Below, piece by piece: positions 33,582 to 42,466 of a stretch of DNA of 64,000 nt. The notes under the pieces were generated by a model that was not told the origin of the DNA, ran no database searches, and worked only from the letters and a program-made list of their open reading frames with translations. A program made the position numbers and the translations under genes. Source of the stretch: Hyphomonadaceae bacterium (GTDB lineage Bacteria; Pseudomonadota; Alphaproteobacteria; Caulobacterales; Maricaulaceae); NCBI GenBank assembly GCA_013001295.1, contig JABDMW010000001.1, positions 62,001-126,000 on the forward strand, read 5' to 3'. How positions within the stretch are numbered: the first letter of the stretch is position 1; every line of letters starts with the position of its first letter.

Positions 33582-33641
33582 TTCGAACCCCCGACCCCCA
33601 GATTCGTAGTCTGGTGCTCTATCCAGCTGAGCTACCGGTGC
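33565..33641 (-). tRNA. tRNA-Arg (anticodon ACG)
   Basis: The minus strand folds as a 77-base cloverleaf. The acceptor is GCACCGG with CCGGTGC, the D arm has GCTC...GAGC, the anticodon stem CCAGA/TCTGG closes loop CTACGAA (anticodon ACG), and the T arm GGGGG-TTCGAAT-CCTCC is standard. The discriminator is G and the CCA is encoded. Its 3' end serves as the attachment site of the element to the left, and the intact gene is kept. Confidence 0.97.
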
Positions 33642-33696
33642 CTTTGGCCTTTGCGGCTTTAAAACCGCGAACGCGCGTTAAACCCTATTCTAAATC

Positions 33697-33714
33697 ATAT
33701 TGCAAGTGCAATAT
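33697..33714. promoter_or_regulatory. Perfect palindrome upstream of tRNA-Arg
   Basis: ATATTGCA-AG-TGCAATAT is a perfect 8-bp inverted repeat with a 2-base centre, between the GNAT stop and the tRNA. It lies about 56 bases before the tRNA 5' end, so it could be an operator or the 3' hairpin of the GNAT transcript. It lacks a T-run and so is not a classic terminator. Confidence 0.35.
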
Positions 33715-33723
33715 CAGTGAAAA

Positions 33724-34197
33724 TCAGAGAAGTTTTTCATAGTAGCGCACGCTTTTCGTCCCCGGCTGCATCTCCATCTCGCCGCAGGGTTTAAATCCCA
33801 GACGTAAATGGAATTTATGTGAGCCGGGGTTGTCTGGAATCGTGTTCACTTCACACACCATGCGCGAAATATTGTGTTCGCGCGCATAATCTTCAAAATC
33901 TTCGTAGAGTTGCCGCCCAAGCCCCCGTCCTTGGGCATTTTCACCGATAATGACCCGATCTATATAGGCGAAATCATCAAATTTTTGCCGCAGCCAGCTG
34001 AGATTTTCGCTTTGGTAAGAACTATCGGCTCGAAATCCAATCAAAACCCCCTCGCCGCGATCAATCTGTCGGGCATAATTTGCCGCAGACAGCAGTTTTT
34101 TAAGTCCAGCTATATCGAGAGGTGCAAGCCAATGTACGAAGCGCTCATTATTGGCGAGTATCGTCGGGAGATGGTCAGAATGGATAAAGTCGATCAT
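33724..34197 (-). CDS. GNAT-family N-acetyltransferase
   Basis: A 157-residue GCN5-related acetyltransferase. The acetyl-CoA loop is RVIIGENAQGRGLGRQLYEDF (~80-100), and the later part (FHLRLGFKPCGEME) has the usual fold ending with YYEKLL. The acceptor cannot be told. It may be an amine, an amino acid or a protein N-terminus. Its start overlaps the stop of the P1-peptidase gene by four bases (ATGA), so the two are cotranscribed and perhaps functionally linked, for example in handling small peptides or D-amino acids. Confidence 0.87.
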   Translation of the reverse strand: MIDFIHSDHLPTILANNERFVHWLAPLDIAGLKKLLSAANYARQIDRGEGVLIGFRADSSYQSENLSWLRQKFDDFAYIDRVIIGENAQGRGLGRQLYEDFEDYAREHNISRMVCEVNTIPDNPGSHKFHLRLGFKPCGEMEMQPGTKSVRYYEKLL

Positions 34198-35174
34198 TTT
34201 GAGGCTTCATAAATGCCGCGGGCAATGGACCGGGCGACACACCGCGCGGCAGCCGCGCCCAGCTCCGCGAGATTAACCGGTGCAGGCTCTTTGAGCGGTT
34301 TTGCGCCAGTTGACACGGCAAACAGCGTATCCCCGTCGAGCGGCGTATGAGACGGTTGTACTGCCAGCGCCATACCGTCATGAGCCATCGCGGCCAGCCG
34401 GTTCAAAGCACGCAAATCCAGATCAGCGTCGGTTGCCACAAACCCGATCATGGTTGACGCGCCGGGCGACTTCATGAACGCAAGCTTGCTATCTGTAGGC
34501 GGTTTAAACCGAAAGTTTTCGGGCGGACGTTTTCCACCATATTCGCCGTCAACCTCAAACGGCCAGGCCCAAAAACAATTTGTATCCGGCATATAAGGAG
34601 ATCCAATCGGATTGGCGGCAATCAGGGCGCCCACCGTATAGTTGCCGACTTTTTCAGACGCCGAGCCCAGCCCGCCATTGTAGACACCCGCGGTCGCGCC
34701 GAAACCCGCGCCTGCATTGCCCAATGCAAAACTCTGTTTCGATGAATTCAGGGCTTCCCGGCCCAGCTCTGTAAAAGGAGGCTCAATACCCCAGTCTTTA
34801 TTGCCGCCATTGGCATTATCAAACAAGATCGCGGCCGGGACAATGGGCGACACTGGCACAGGCGGTGGTGCGGCGCTAAATCCGATACCGCGCGCGCCCA
34901 ATTCTGCGGTGACGCTGGACGCGGCGTCGAGGCCATATACCGATCCCCCTGATAACACTATCGCATGTACGCGATCTATCAGACCGGAATCACCAAGCGC
35001 ATCGGTCTCGCGTGTGCCGGGCCCGCCGCCGCGCACATCGACAGCACATTTCATCGGTTCATCCGGCAACAAAACCGTTACGCCGGTTCGAACACGCTCA
35101 TCGTGGGCCTGACCGATTTTCAGCCCCGCCACATCCGTAAGTAAATTTTGCCTTCCGGTTTGTATTTTTGACAC
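34194..35174 (-). CDS. P1-family (S58, DmpA/BapA-type) peptidase
   Basis: The 326-residue protein belongs to the P1 (DmpA/L-aminopeptidase) family, whose members self-cleave and act as aminopeptidases on D-, L- or beta-amino-acid amides and peptides. Family blocks seen are LTDVAGLKIGQAHDERVRTGVTVLLP, VRGGGPGTRETDAL, VHAIVLSGGSVYGLDAASSV, GNAGAGFGATAGVYNGGLGSAS and NYTVGALIAANPIGSP. The Thr of NYTVGAL is near the expected self-cleavage nucleophile position, though DmpA uses Ser, so self-processing is not certain. No signal peptide. It is divergent from the gamma-glutamyltransferase gene, with a 75-base spacer. A role in peptide or D-amino-acid salvage matches the region. Confidence 0.88.
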   Translation of the reverse strand: MSKIQTGRQNLLTDVAGLKIGQAHDERVRTGVTVLLPDEPMKCAVDVRGGGPGTRETDALGDSGLIDRVHAIVLSGGSVYGLDAASSVTAELGARGIGFSAAPPPVPVSPIVPAAILFDNANGGNKDWGIEPPFTELGREALNSSKQSFALGNAGAGFGATAGVYNGGLGSASEKVGNYTVGALIAANPIGSPYMPDTNCFWAWPFEVDGEYGGKRPPENFRFKPPTDSKLAFMKSPGASTMIGFVATDADLDLRALNRLAAMAHDGMALAVQPSHTPLDGDTLFAVSTGAKPLKEPAPVNLAELGAAAARCVARSIARGIYEASK

Positions 35175-35249
35175 GCTCTACCCTCATCGATTTTCATTGC
35201 GGTTTTGCCTGAAATTCTTAGATTGCAGACTAAACAAAGGAATGCCCCG

Positions 35250-36995
35250 ATGAAACCGAAACTTTTGACCCTGATGTTATGCGGCGTGAGCGGTGCGCTT
35301 TTGATCAATGCGTGTGCGTCCAACACTGTAGTGAGTCCCAACGTTGAAAATGCCCGTATGGCCGTCGCCGAAAACCCGTCTGCAAAGGGCATGGTTTCGT
35401 CAGCCAACCCGCATGCAACAGACGCGGGCATTGCGATCTTGCGAGCCGGCGGTACAGCAGTTGACGCAGCCATCGCCGTGCAAACCACGCTCAGCCTGGT
35501 AGAACCGCAAAGTTCGGGTATTGGCGGCGGGTCATTCATGGTGTTTTACGATGCCCAGAGCGGTGAAGTCACCGCCTATAATGGCCGGGAAAAAGCGCCG
35601 GCATCTATCGATGCAACCCTGTTCCTTGATGAAAACGGCGATCCGATCCGCCGGTTTGCCGGTATAGCGTCCGGCATTTCAACCGGCGCACCCGGCGCGA
35701 TTTCTATGTTAAAAATGGCGCATGAAGACCATGGTGCATTAGCATGGGCAGACAGCTTTACGCCGGCCATCAAATTGGCCGAGGACGGATTTGCCGTCTC
35801 GCCGCGCATGGCGGGATTGGTGGCACGTTTCGGCGAATATGCGCTTAAGAAAAACAAGGCCTCGCGCGACTATTATTTCCATGCCGACGGAACACCCATT
35901 GAAGTTGGCTTTATCCGCGACAATCAACCTTATGCGGACACGCTCAAGGCCATCGCGCAAGACTATCGCGCCTTGTATGAAGGCCCGATCGCCGAGGCTA
36001 TCGTGGCAACTGTGCGCGAAGAACCGCTTCCTGGTACATTGTCGTTGGAAGATTTGAAAAACTACAAACCAACAAAGTCCAAAGCGCTTTGTTCAACTTA
36101 TCGAACTTATATGGTGTGCGGCGCGCAACCGCCGGCGTCAGGCGGTGTCGCCGTGCAAAGCATTTTGGGACAGTTGGAAAACTTTGATATGTCGACACTT
36201 GGCCCGACCCTGCAAGGCTGGCACGTATTTGCCGAGGCCAGTGAACTCGCTTATGCTGACCGGGATTTGTTTGTTGCAGACCCGGAATTCGTCGACGTTC
36301 CGGTCACGCAATTGCTGGATAAATCCTATCTGAAATCCCGTGCTGATTTGATCAAAATGGACAGCACGATGAAAAACGTGCAGGCTGGCGATCCCGTGGG
36401 CTTCAAACCGGGAAAAGACGCGACGCCGGACAATCCCGGAACGTCTCATTTCTCTATTGTTGATAAATGGGGCAATGTTGTTTCCATGACCACAACTGTT
36501 GAAGCCCCCTTTGGCAGCGAACGCATGACCAACGGTTTCATGCTCAATAACCAGCTGACGGATTTCTCATTCCGTGTCAAAGACGCGGACGGCAAATTGA
36601 TCGCCAACCGCCCGCAAGCCGGTAAACGTCCGCGTTCTTCCATGTCACCGCACATTGTGTTCGATGCGCACGGCCAGTTCGACTTTGCGACCGGGTCGCC
36701 GGGCGGCAATTCGATCATCGCCTATACGGCCAAGACCATTGTCGCCATGATCGATTGGGGCATGTCACCCCAAGAGGCGGCCGATCTGGCCAATGTAATT
36801 TCAAGGAATGGCTCAGTCCGGCTCGAAGAAAACAATTTGGCACCGGAGATCATCGAGGGTCTGGAGCTACTCGGTCACAAAGTCGTGCGTTCGAAAGGCG
36901 AGATTAGCGGCATTCATATTATCAAGCGCAATGCGGACGGCAGTTACGAAGGCGCCGCTGATATCCGGCGTGAAGGAACGGCCGTTTCTGAATAA
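35250..36995 (+). CDS. ggt: Gamma-glutamyltransferase, predicted lipoprotein
   Basis: The 581-residue Ntn-hydrolase cuts the gamma-glutamyl bond of glutathione and similar compounds, in the periplasm. The self-cleavage and catalytic Thr is in TPDNPGTSHFSIVD (~residue 400), followed by VVSMTTTVEAPFGS. Other GGT blocks are SSGIGGGSFMVFYD, NGREKAP, and SPGGNSIIAYTAK. The frame starts at 35205, but the ATG at 35250 has AAAGGA upstream and gives a clear lipoprotein leader, LLINAC (lipobox, Cys lipidation). Ordinary Ggt proteins are soluble periplasmic, so anchoring is a mild oddity. It converges on the histidine kinase gene with only eight bases between. Confidence 0.93.
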   Translation: MKPKLLTLMLCGVSGALLINACASNTVVSPNVENARMAVAENPSAKGMVSSANPHATDAGIAILRAGGTAVDAAIAVQTTLSLVEPQSSGIGGGSFMVFYDAQSGEVTAYNGREKAPASIDATLFLDENGDPIRRFAGIASGISTGAPGAISMLKMAHEDHGALAWADSFTPAIKLAEDGFAVSPRMAGLVARFGEYALKKNKASRDYYFHADGTPIEVGFIRDNQPYADTLKAIAQDYRALYEGPIAEAIVATVREEPLPGTLSLEDLKNYKPTKSKALCSTYRTYMVCGAQPPASGGVAVQSILGQLENFDMSTLGPTLQGWHVFAEASELAYADRDLFVADPEFVDVPVTQLLDKSYLKSRADLIKMDSTMKNVQAGDPVGFKPGKDATPDNPGTSHFSIVDKWGNVVSMTTTVEAPFGSERMTNGFMLNNQLTDFSFRVKDADGKLIANRPQAGKRPRSSMSPHIVFDAHGQFDFATGSPGGNSIIAYTAKTIVAMIDWGMSPQEAADLANVISRNGSVRLEENNLAPEIIEGLELLGHKVVRSKGEISGIHIIKRNADGSYEGAADIRREGTAVSE

Positions 36996-37003
36996 TTGGA
37001 CGT

Positions 37004-38395
37004 TTATGTGACGTGCAACGGAAGAGAGACGTCAAATACGGTCCCGTTTTCGTCCGTGTTTTTGAGGGCGAGATTGCCGCCATTCGCCCGCGCCAATTCC
37101 CGCGATATGGTCAGGCCAAGACCGGTCCCGCCTTTCCGCGCACTGGACGTAAACGCCTTAAATAGATTGTCCAATGCGGTCTTGGGGAGGCCGGGTCCGG
37201 TGTCTTCAATTTCAATGCACGCTTTGTCATCCATAATTTCCGCGCGAACGACCAGTCGTTTCTCTTCGCTGCTCGCCATCGCCTGCACAGCATTGCGGAA
37301 TAAATTGTGGAATATCCGATAGATTTGATCCGGGTCTGCGCGCACGACCATATCGGTTGACACCTTGTTAGAAAACCGCACCCGGCCCTCTTCTGCCATA
37401 ACGTCGCCGGCCGTCTCGCCGATCAGGCTCGCCAATCTAACCGGTTTAGGATCGGGTCTTTCCTCAACACTTTGGGAAAACGACAGCGTAGCCTCGCACA
37501 GTTTAACACCGCGCTCGACGGCTCTCACCAGGCGCTGTCCCATTTTCTTGATCCGGTCTTCTTTATCGTCGGCCAATCGGTCGGAGATCAACTGGGCCGA
37601 TGTCAGGACATTTCTAAGATCGTGATTGATTTTGGCCATGGCCATGCCGAGTGTCGCCAGACGTTCTTGTTGTTTGAATGCGGTCCGAACCCCATCTTTC
37701 ATATCGACAAATTCATGTTCCAATTGACCGATTTCATCTTCGCGTCTGATCTTGGTGCTATTGCCGATCCGCTTGCGTGGGTCTTCTCGAAACGTCGCCA
37801 ATCCACCTGCCAAACGTTGAATGGGTCGAACGATCATACGCGACAAGGTCACATACACCATCAAGCCGGTCAAAACAGAGATCGCCAGCGACCAAAGCAA
37901 AATATTATGACAATAATCGGTGAGTGCCTTTTTCAGGGCCGCTTGCGGAACCAATACCTCAAGGGCATCTACGTCTTGAACCGTCGGTTTGGACAGAATT
38001 CGAATATAGCCCTCTCCATTGCCAAAGAACGCGCGCCCCGTTTCCTTGAAGTTCATGAACCTGTTGGGCGTGCGCAAATCCGCCACGATCAGAGTTGATG
38101 ATGTCGGCGGCATGCCCAATACAAGTTGGGACCGCCCTTCGCGCTTTTGCGACACCATGCTGACACTCGTGTCTTCCATAAATTGTTTGGACAGCATTTC
38201 AGTGCCTTGAAAGTTGGGAACGCCTTCAATGGCCAGCGTTAAAAGACCGGCATATTCTGCACGTTCCTGAAGCCAGTTTTGCCTAAATACCGCGGAGCTT
38301 GGGATAAAGATCAATACCTCCGCAATCATGACAAATATAATCGTCATGATCAGCAGTTTTGCGGACAGGCGCCGTTTGAATACGTTCGCGATCAT
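37004..38395 (-). CDS. Sensor histidine kinase, orphan
   Basis: The 463-residue membrane kinase has one N-terminal transmembrane helix (LLIMTIIFVMIAEVLIFI), a periplasmic sensor (~40-165), a second helix (LLWSLAISVLTGLMVYVT), a HAMP linker (~185-240), a HisKA-like domain with the phosphorylated His in MAKINHDLRNVLTS (~262), and an ATPase domain: NLFRNAVQAM (N box), EDTGPGLP (G1) and KGGTGLGLTIS (G2). No response regulator is adjacent. The gene lies 71 bases downstream of the symporter gene on the same strand and may belong to the D-amino-acid cluster transcript, so it could sense peptidoglycan or amino-acid levels. Confidence 0.92.
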   Translation of the reverse strand: MIANVFKRRLSAKLLIMTIIFVMIAEVLIFIPSSAVFRQNWLQERAEYAGLLTLAIEGVPNFQGTEMLSKQFMEDTSVSMVSQKREGRSQLVLGMPPTSSTLIVADLRTPNRFMNFKETGRAFFGNGEGYIRILSKPTVQDVDALEVLVPQAALKKALTDYCHNILLWSLAISVLTGLMVYVTLSRMIVRPIQRLAGGLATFREDPRKRIGNSTKIRREDEIGQLEHEFVDMKDGVRTAFKQQERLATLGMAMAKINHDLRNVLTSAQLISDRLADDKEDRIKKMGQRLVRAVERGVKLCEATLSFSQSVEERPDPKPVRLASLIGETAGDVMAEEGRVRFSNKVSTDMVVRADPDQIYRIFHNLFRNAVQAMASSEEKRLVVRAEIMDDKACIEIEDTGPGLPKTALDNLFKAFTSSARKGGTGLGLTISRELARANGGNLALKNTDENGTVFDVSLPLHVT

Positions 38396-38466
38396 GGCAA
38401 CAGCCTATAGCCTGTGGTTGCCAAAATCCAGTATCACAATTGCTCACAAAACGGTGGGGTGTGACG

Positions 38467-39678
38467 TCATTCGTTGTCTGGAATATGCGCCTTATCCACG
38501 AGCACGGCCGTAGAAATTTGCCCGAGCAGGTTAACGCAGCTGCGCATCATATCTGGAATTCGGTCAATGCCCAGAATAAGGGCCAAGCCTGCAACAGGTG
38601 CCCCGATGGCGTCCAGCGCCGGGGCCATTGTCACAACACTGGATGACGGTACCGGCGCGACTGTGAGCGAGACAAGAAACGTCGCGAAAACGATGGCCCC
38701 TGCCGCGCCCAGCGCGATCGGCACATTGTAAACATAGGCAAGGAACACAATGGCGGCACCCTGGAACAGGGCACTTCCCGGACGGTACATGGATGCGCCC
38801 AATGGAATAAGGAGATCCGCGACGGTTTCCGAGACGCCTAAATTATTCGTTGTTTCTTCAAGCGAAACAGGAATTGCGGCTGCGGTACTGGTGGTTGAAA
38901 ATGCGACAGTTGCCGCGCCAACTGTCCCTTTTAAGAACCGCGCGGGTCCGATTTTTCCGACAAAAAACAGAAGCGGCAGATACACACAGAGCATTAGAAC
39001 GACCAATCCGACAAACACGCAAATGATGAAAATGCCAAGGCTTTGTAACAGCCCCCACCCGAGCCGGGCGGTTGCCGGTGCGATCAAACCGAAGATGCCG
39101 AACGGCGCCAACCAAAGGATCCACCAGACAAGTTTTATCAATGCGTCACTAATATCTTCGGCGGCCGCTATCATGCGCTCGCGCCTTTCCTTTTCAAGCG
39201 TCCCGGCGGCGGCGGCAAATAGGGCCGTGAAAACAATCAGTGGTAAAAGTGCGCCATCGGCGGCAGCGGCAAACGGGTTGGGCGGAACCAGGCCGACAAT
39301 AAAATCCATGATGCTTTGCAGTTTCGGGATGGTCGTGCCCCCTACCGACGGCAGTTCAATATCCGGCGCAAACCGCAAACCGATTGTCATGACTGTCATG
39401 CCGATAATAATCGCAGGAATAAGCGTAATCCAGTAAAACGCCAACGTCATGCCGCCGATTTTACCGAGCTTCCGTGGATCGCCAAGGCGGGCAATACTTG
39501 CAAAAATCACCGAGACCACCAAGGGAATGACCACCATTTTGATGGCATTGATAAAGATCTTTCCAATCGGCGCGGATTCTCTGGCAATGGTGTGCAAAAC
39601 GGTATTGCCTGTCATGGCCGCCCCTAGTCCGACCGCCAGTCCCAATACAAGGCCGAGTGCGATTAACTTATTGAGCAT
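38467..39678 (-). CDS. Dicarboxylate/amino acid:cation symporter (DAACS family)
   Basis: The 403-residue inner-membrane protein has about eight hydrophobic segments and two re-entrant loops of the GltP/DctA fold. The serine/threonine-rich hairpin is VAFSTTSTAAAIPVSLEETTNN and the substrate-site region is LFQGAAIVFLAYVYNVPIAL. The start MLNKLIALGLVLGLAVGLG is typical. It imports a dicarboxylate or neutral/acidic amino acid with Na+ or H+. The TAA of the deacylase gene lies one base before its start. This placement, with D-amino-acid genes, suggests it takes up an amino acid for the cluster. Confidence 0.9.
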   Translation of the reverse strand: MLNKLIALGLVLGLAVGLGAAMTGNTVLHTIARESAPIGKIFINAIKMVVIPLVVSVIFASIARLGDPRKLGKIGGMTLAFYWITLIPAIIIGMTVMTIGLRFAPDIELPSVGGTTIPKLQSIMDFIVGLVPPNPFAAAADGALLPLIVFTALFAAAAGTLEKERRERMIAAAEDISDALIKLVWWILWLAPFGIFGLIAPATARLGWGLLQSLGIFIICVFVGLVVLMLCVYLPLLFFVGKIGPARFLKGTVGAATVAFSTTSTAAAIPVSLEETTNNLGVSETVADLLIPLGASMYRPGSALFQGAAIVFLAYVYNVPIALGAAGAIVFATFLVSLTVAPVPSSSVVTMAPALDAIGAPVAGLALILGIDRIPDMMRSCVNLLGQISTAVLVDKAHIPDNE

Positions 39679-39679
39679 T

Positions 39680-41236
39680 TTAACCCTCTTTCGTTTTGCA
39701 GCGTTTTACGACTTGGCCGAAAAGCCCGACTTGTGGTTGCTCGTTCGAAACGGCATGTTGACCATTGACAAACACATGAACGACCCCTTCCGACAACAGT
39801 TCAGGATTCTGAAAATCTGCAATCGGGGCAAAACTGTCTGGATCAATAACGGCGATGTCCGCCTTAAACCCTTTGTGGAGATACCCGCGATTACAGAGGT
39901 TAAATGTATCTGCGACCAAGCCGCTACTTCGATAGAAAAACGTTTCAACGGGCATTATATTTTTGCCGACAACATAGTCCCGATATTTTTTGGGATAGCT
40001 GGCATATTTCCGCGGATGCCCTGTGCTTCCGTCCGAGCTTGTCATGACCCAATCTTGCTTCATGAAGTTTTCAATGTCACCGGCATTCATATTAAATGAC
40101 GCAATCCGAGCGTCTCCTTTTCGGGAAATATCGATCGCCATATCTATTGGGGACATATTGTATTGTCTCGAAAGATCACCCAAATTCCGGTTCTGCCAAT
40201 CATATTTATCTTCGGTGATCAGAACCGCTTCCGGCCCTCCTCTTTTTCGTAAATTTTCTGTAGTGTCGTTTTTAATGCGATCCAAAAGCTCGGGGTCGTC
40301 CAGGCGGTTCATATACTCATCGTGCGACCCGGCTTTCACCCATCTAGGCAACAATGCGTTTGAAATTCGGGTGCCTGAAGCCTGCCATGGATATTGATCC
40401 GCCGTAATCTTCAACCCTTCAGCCTGCGCATGTTCGATCTTTTTAATCAAGACATCGCTTTTTCCCCAAACATCGACACCCAGGGCCTTGATGTGAGCTA
40501 TGTTCGCTGGAATATCGGCTTTTCGTGCAATTTCTATAACTTCCTCGATCGCCGCCTCCAGGCCGATATTGTAACTGGATTCATCACGGATATGGCTGTC
40601 ATATACGCCGCCGTGTTTGGCTACTGTTTTCGCCAAATCGATAATTTCATCAGTGTCAGAAAAGCTCCCTGGGGCGTAAAACAATCCTGTCGACAACCCA
40701 ATCGCACCGGCCGCCATTCCTTTGTCGACAAGGTTTTTCATTTCCTGTATTTCGGAGACAGAAGGCGCGCGTTTATCTCCGCCCATAATGGATTTTCGTA
40801 AAGCCCCGTGCCCAATAAATAAGGCTGTGTTGGTACCGATGCCTGCTTTCGTAAGTTCCGTGAATTGTGTTTCTAAGTCCGGATCCCCGTAACCGTCATT
40901 ACCATTGAACACTGTCGTCACACCTTGGAGTAAATAGTTTTTATTCGATCTAATATTCTCGTCGCCCGATAAGAGTTCGGACAGGCTGTGCGTATGGGGA
41001 TCGATAAAACCAGGAACAACATAGTCACCACTTGCATCAATTCGCGTCGTCGCCTCAACGCTTGTGGGAATCCCGACATAAATTATTTCGTCATCTCTTA
41101 TCGCCACGACCCATTCTTGCGCGGGGGAATTGTCGCCAATAAACACAAGGCCATTTTCGATAACAGTGTCCGCCTCCAAGACGGGCTGACACGCGATCAA
41201 TCCGATCATTAATACCGATGTGGCCTGTGCTTTCAC
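39680..41236 (-). CDS. N-acyl-D-amino-acid deacylase family amidohydrolase, predicted lipoprotein
   Basis: The 518-residue metal-dependent amidohydrolase has GFIDPHTHS (HxH), NGNDGYGDPD where D-aminoacylases have the NCG-type zinc loop, SHIRDE, AHIKALG, and TSSDGSTGHPR, whose Asp matches the catalytic Asp of D-aminoacylases. It probably removes the acyl or other N-linked group from D-amino acids or a related dipeptide. It begins with a signal whose last part is IGLIAC, a lipobox, so it should be a periplasm-facing lipoprotein. The start is a GTG that overlaps the stop of the M14 gene by four bases (GTGA). The dadA gene in the same operon would oxidise the D-amino acid released. Confidence 0.87.
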   Translation of the reverse strand: MKAQATSVLMIGLIACQPVLEADTVIENGLVFIGDNSPAQEWVVAIRDDEIIYVGIPTSVEATTRIDASGDYVVPGFIDPHTHSLSELLSGDENIRSNKNYLLQGVTTVFNGNDGYGDPDLETQFTELTKAGIGTNTALFIGHGALRKSIMGGDKRAPSVSEIQEMKNLVDKGMAAGAIGLSTGLFYAPGSFSDTDEIIDLAKTVAKHGGVYDSHIRDESSYNIGLEAAIEEVIEIARKADIPANIAHIKALGVDVWGKSDVLIKKIEHAQAEGLKITADQYPWQASGTRISNALLPRWVKAGSHDEYMNRLDDPELLDRIKNDTTENLRKRGGPEAVLITEDKYDWQNRNLGDLSRQYNMSPIDMAIDISRKGDARIASFNMNAGDIENFMKQDWVMTSSDGSTGHPRKYASYPKKYRDYVVGKNIMPVETFFYRSSGLVADTFNLCNRGYLHKGFKADIAVIDPDSFAPIADFQNPELLSEGVVHVFVNGQHAVSNEQPQVGLFGQVVKRCKTKEG

Positions 41237-42453
41237 TGACCGGTCTCATGTTTTAGCAGCAAGGACATCATTTCTTCGGCAAAGACTGAGGCTGATAAAT
41301 CAATCGCGTCTCTGGGTGTGGCGTCTCCGACCTCATAAGTGATCGAGGATATACCAAATTTTTCATACATATAGTTTTTGGAAATAGGCTTGCCGGAATT
41401 TTTTCGGGGCTCCCGGGTAAAAGGGTAGATTTCATCATCAAGACGGTCATCAACCGCTTTTAGCCAATCGCGGGCAAACATAGGTGGTGTTGTCGGTTCC
41501 TCATCGGTTTGCGTATACAGAAGATTGCGCCAGGTGGAATGGAAATCCAGGAAGAAGACGATGCGATCCTCGCCGCTTTCAAACCGTTTGAAGGCGTTTC
41601 CAACGGCGCGTGTTTCGGGTTGCAGGAAGGGGCCCCAATCCCGGTTCAGATCGGTGCCGCCTTTGTTGAACCGCCAGTGCCCCGCCGTTACGCCATCCGG
41701 ATTCATCATCGGAATAATCAAGAGGTTGAAATGGTCCAAAAACCGATTGGCCAGCGGGGTATCTTCTAAAATCGTTTCTGTAAACGGGATGAGCGCTAAG
41801 GCCCCGGTCACTTCGGGCGGATGTTGCCGCCCGACCCATACCACATATGGCTTTTCTTTTTCCGGTTCGGTTTGAACTTCCAGCATATGGATGGGGTGCC
41901 CATCTATCGACGTACCGATCGAGGTTTTCGTCACATTTGCACGGGCAGCAATTTTATCCGTCCAATTATCGTGCGCTTCTTTTGTGAAAATTTCCTGGGC
42001 CGATACCAAGAACGGCCGTCCGTCAGATGTTAAGTCGAGTTCGACATCGTTTTCGTCTATTTTTTCAATCTGCGCTTCGTCCAACCAAGTCCAGGTTTTG
42101 CCGTCATTGCTGATTTTTGGATGATAACGGTGTTTGCCGTGTTCATAGGTAAGACGAACTGTCAAAGGCGTGCTGCCTTGTGGATCGACGCGAAAACCGT
42201 ACCAGGCGCTGTTGTTGATTGGCTCGCCCAGGGGATCAGTATCTTTTTCCGGTTCGATGGTGAGATTAAACCGGGCGCTTGAAACCGTTTCGCACCCATT
42301 GACCCGGGCTGTTGCATGGGTCACGGATATCTTTGCCGCATCATTTTCGCACAGTATTTTAGCGCCCATAGGCGGAAGCGCGGATTTTGGAATTGAGGTA
42401 CAGGCCGCGAGCGTCAGAGCCAATGTAATAAAGGAAATATGTGTGAGCTTCAT
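41233..42453 (-). CDS. M14-family zinc carboxypeptidase, predicted lipoprotein
   Basis: The 406-residue protein has a lipoprotein leader (ALTLAACTS), a beta-rich N-terminal domain (~25-150) like that of cytosolic-carboxypeptidase-type M14 enzymes, and a carboxypeptidase domain. The zinc ligands are His and Glu in GRQHPPEVTG and the later His in FLDFHST. The catalytic Glu lies in SITYEVGD. The Arg substrate clamp may be in GGTDLNRDWG. The frame is open to 42474, but the ATG at 42453 has GGAGG directly upstream. The substrate would be a peptide C-terminal residue outside the cytoplasm. Its stop overlaps the deacylase start. It lies between dadA and the deacylase, so it likely trims peptides that contain D-residues. 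Confidence 0.88.
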   Translation of the reverse strand: MKLTHISFITLALTLAACTSIPKSALPPMGAKILCENDAAKISVTHATARVNGCETVSSARFNLTIEPEKDTDPLGEPINNSAWYGFRVDPQGSTPLTVRLTYEHGKHRYHPKISNDGKTWTWLDEAQIEKIDENDVELDLTSDGRPFLVSAQEIFTKEAHDNWTDKIAARANVTKTSIGTSIDGHPIHMLEVQTEPEKEKPYVVWVGRQHPPEVTGALALIPFTETILEDTPLANRFLDHFNLLIIPMMNPDGVTAGHWRFNKGGTDLNRDWGPFLQPETRAVGNAFKRFESGEDRIVFFLDFHSTWRNLLYTQTDEEPTTPPMFARDWLKAVDDRLDDEIYPFTREPRKNSGKPISKNYMYEKFGISSITYEVGDATPRDAIDLSASVFAEEMMSLLLKHETGQ

Positions 42454-42466
42454 TCCCGCCTCCCGT

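Noticed and set aside
38750-39436. 228-codon open frame antisense to the symporter gene
   Set aside because: Ser/Pro/Thr/Asn-rich translation typical of an antisense shadow of a membrane protein.
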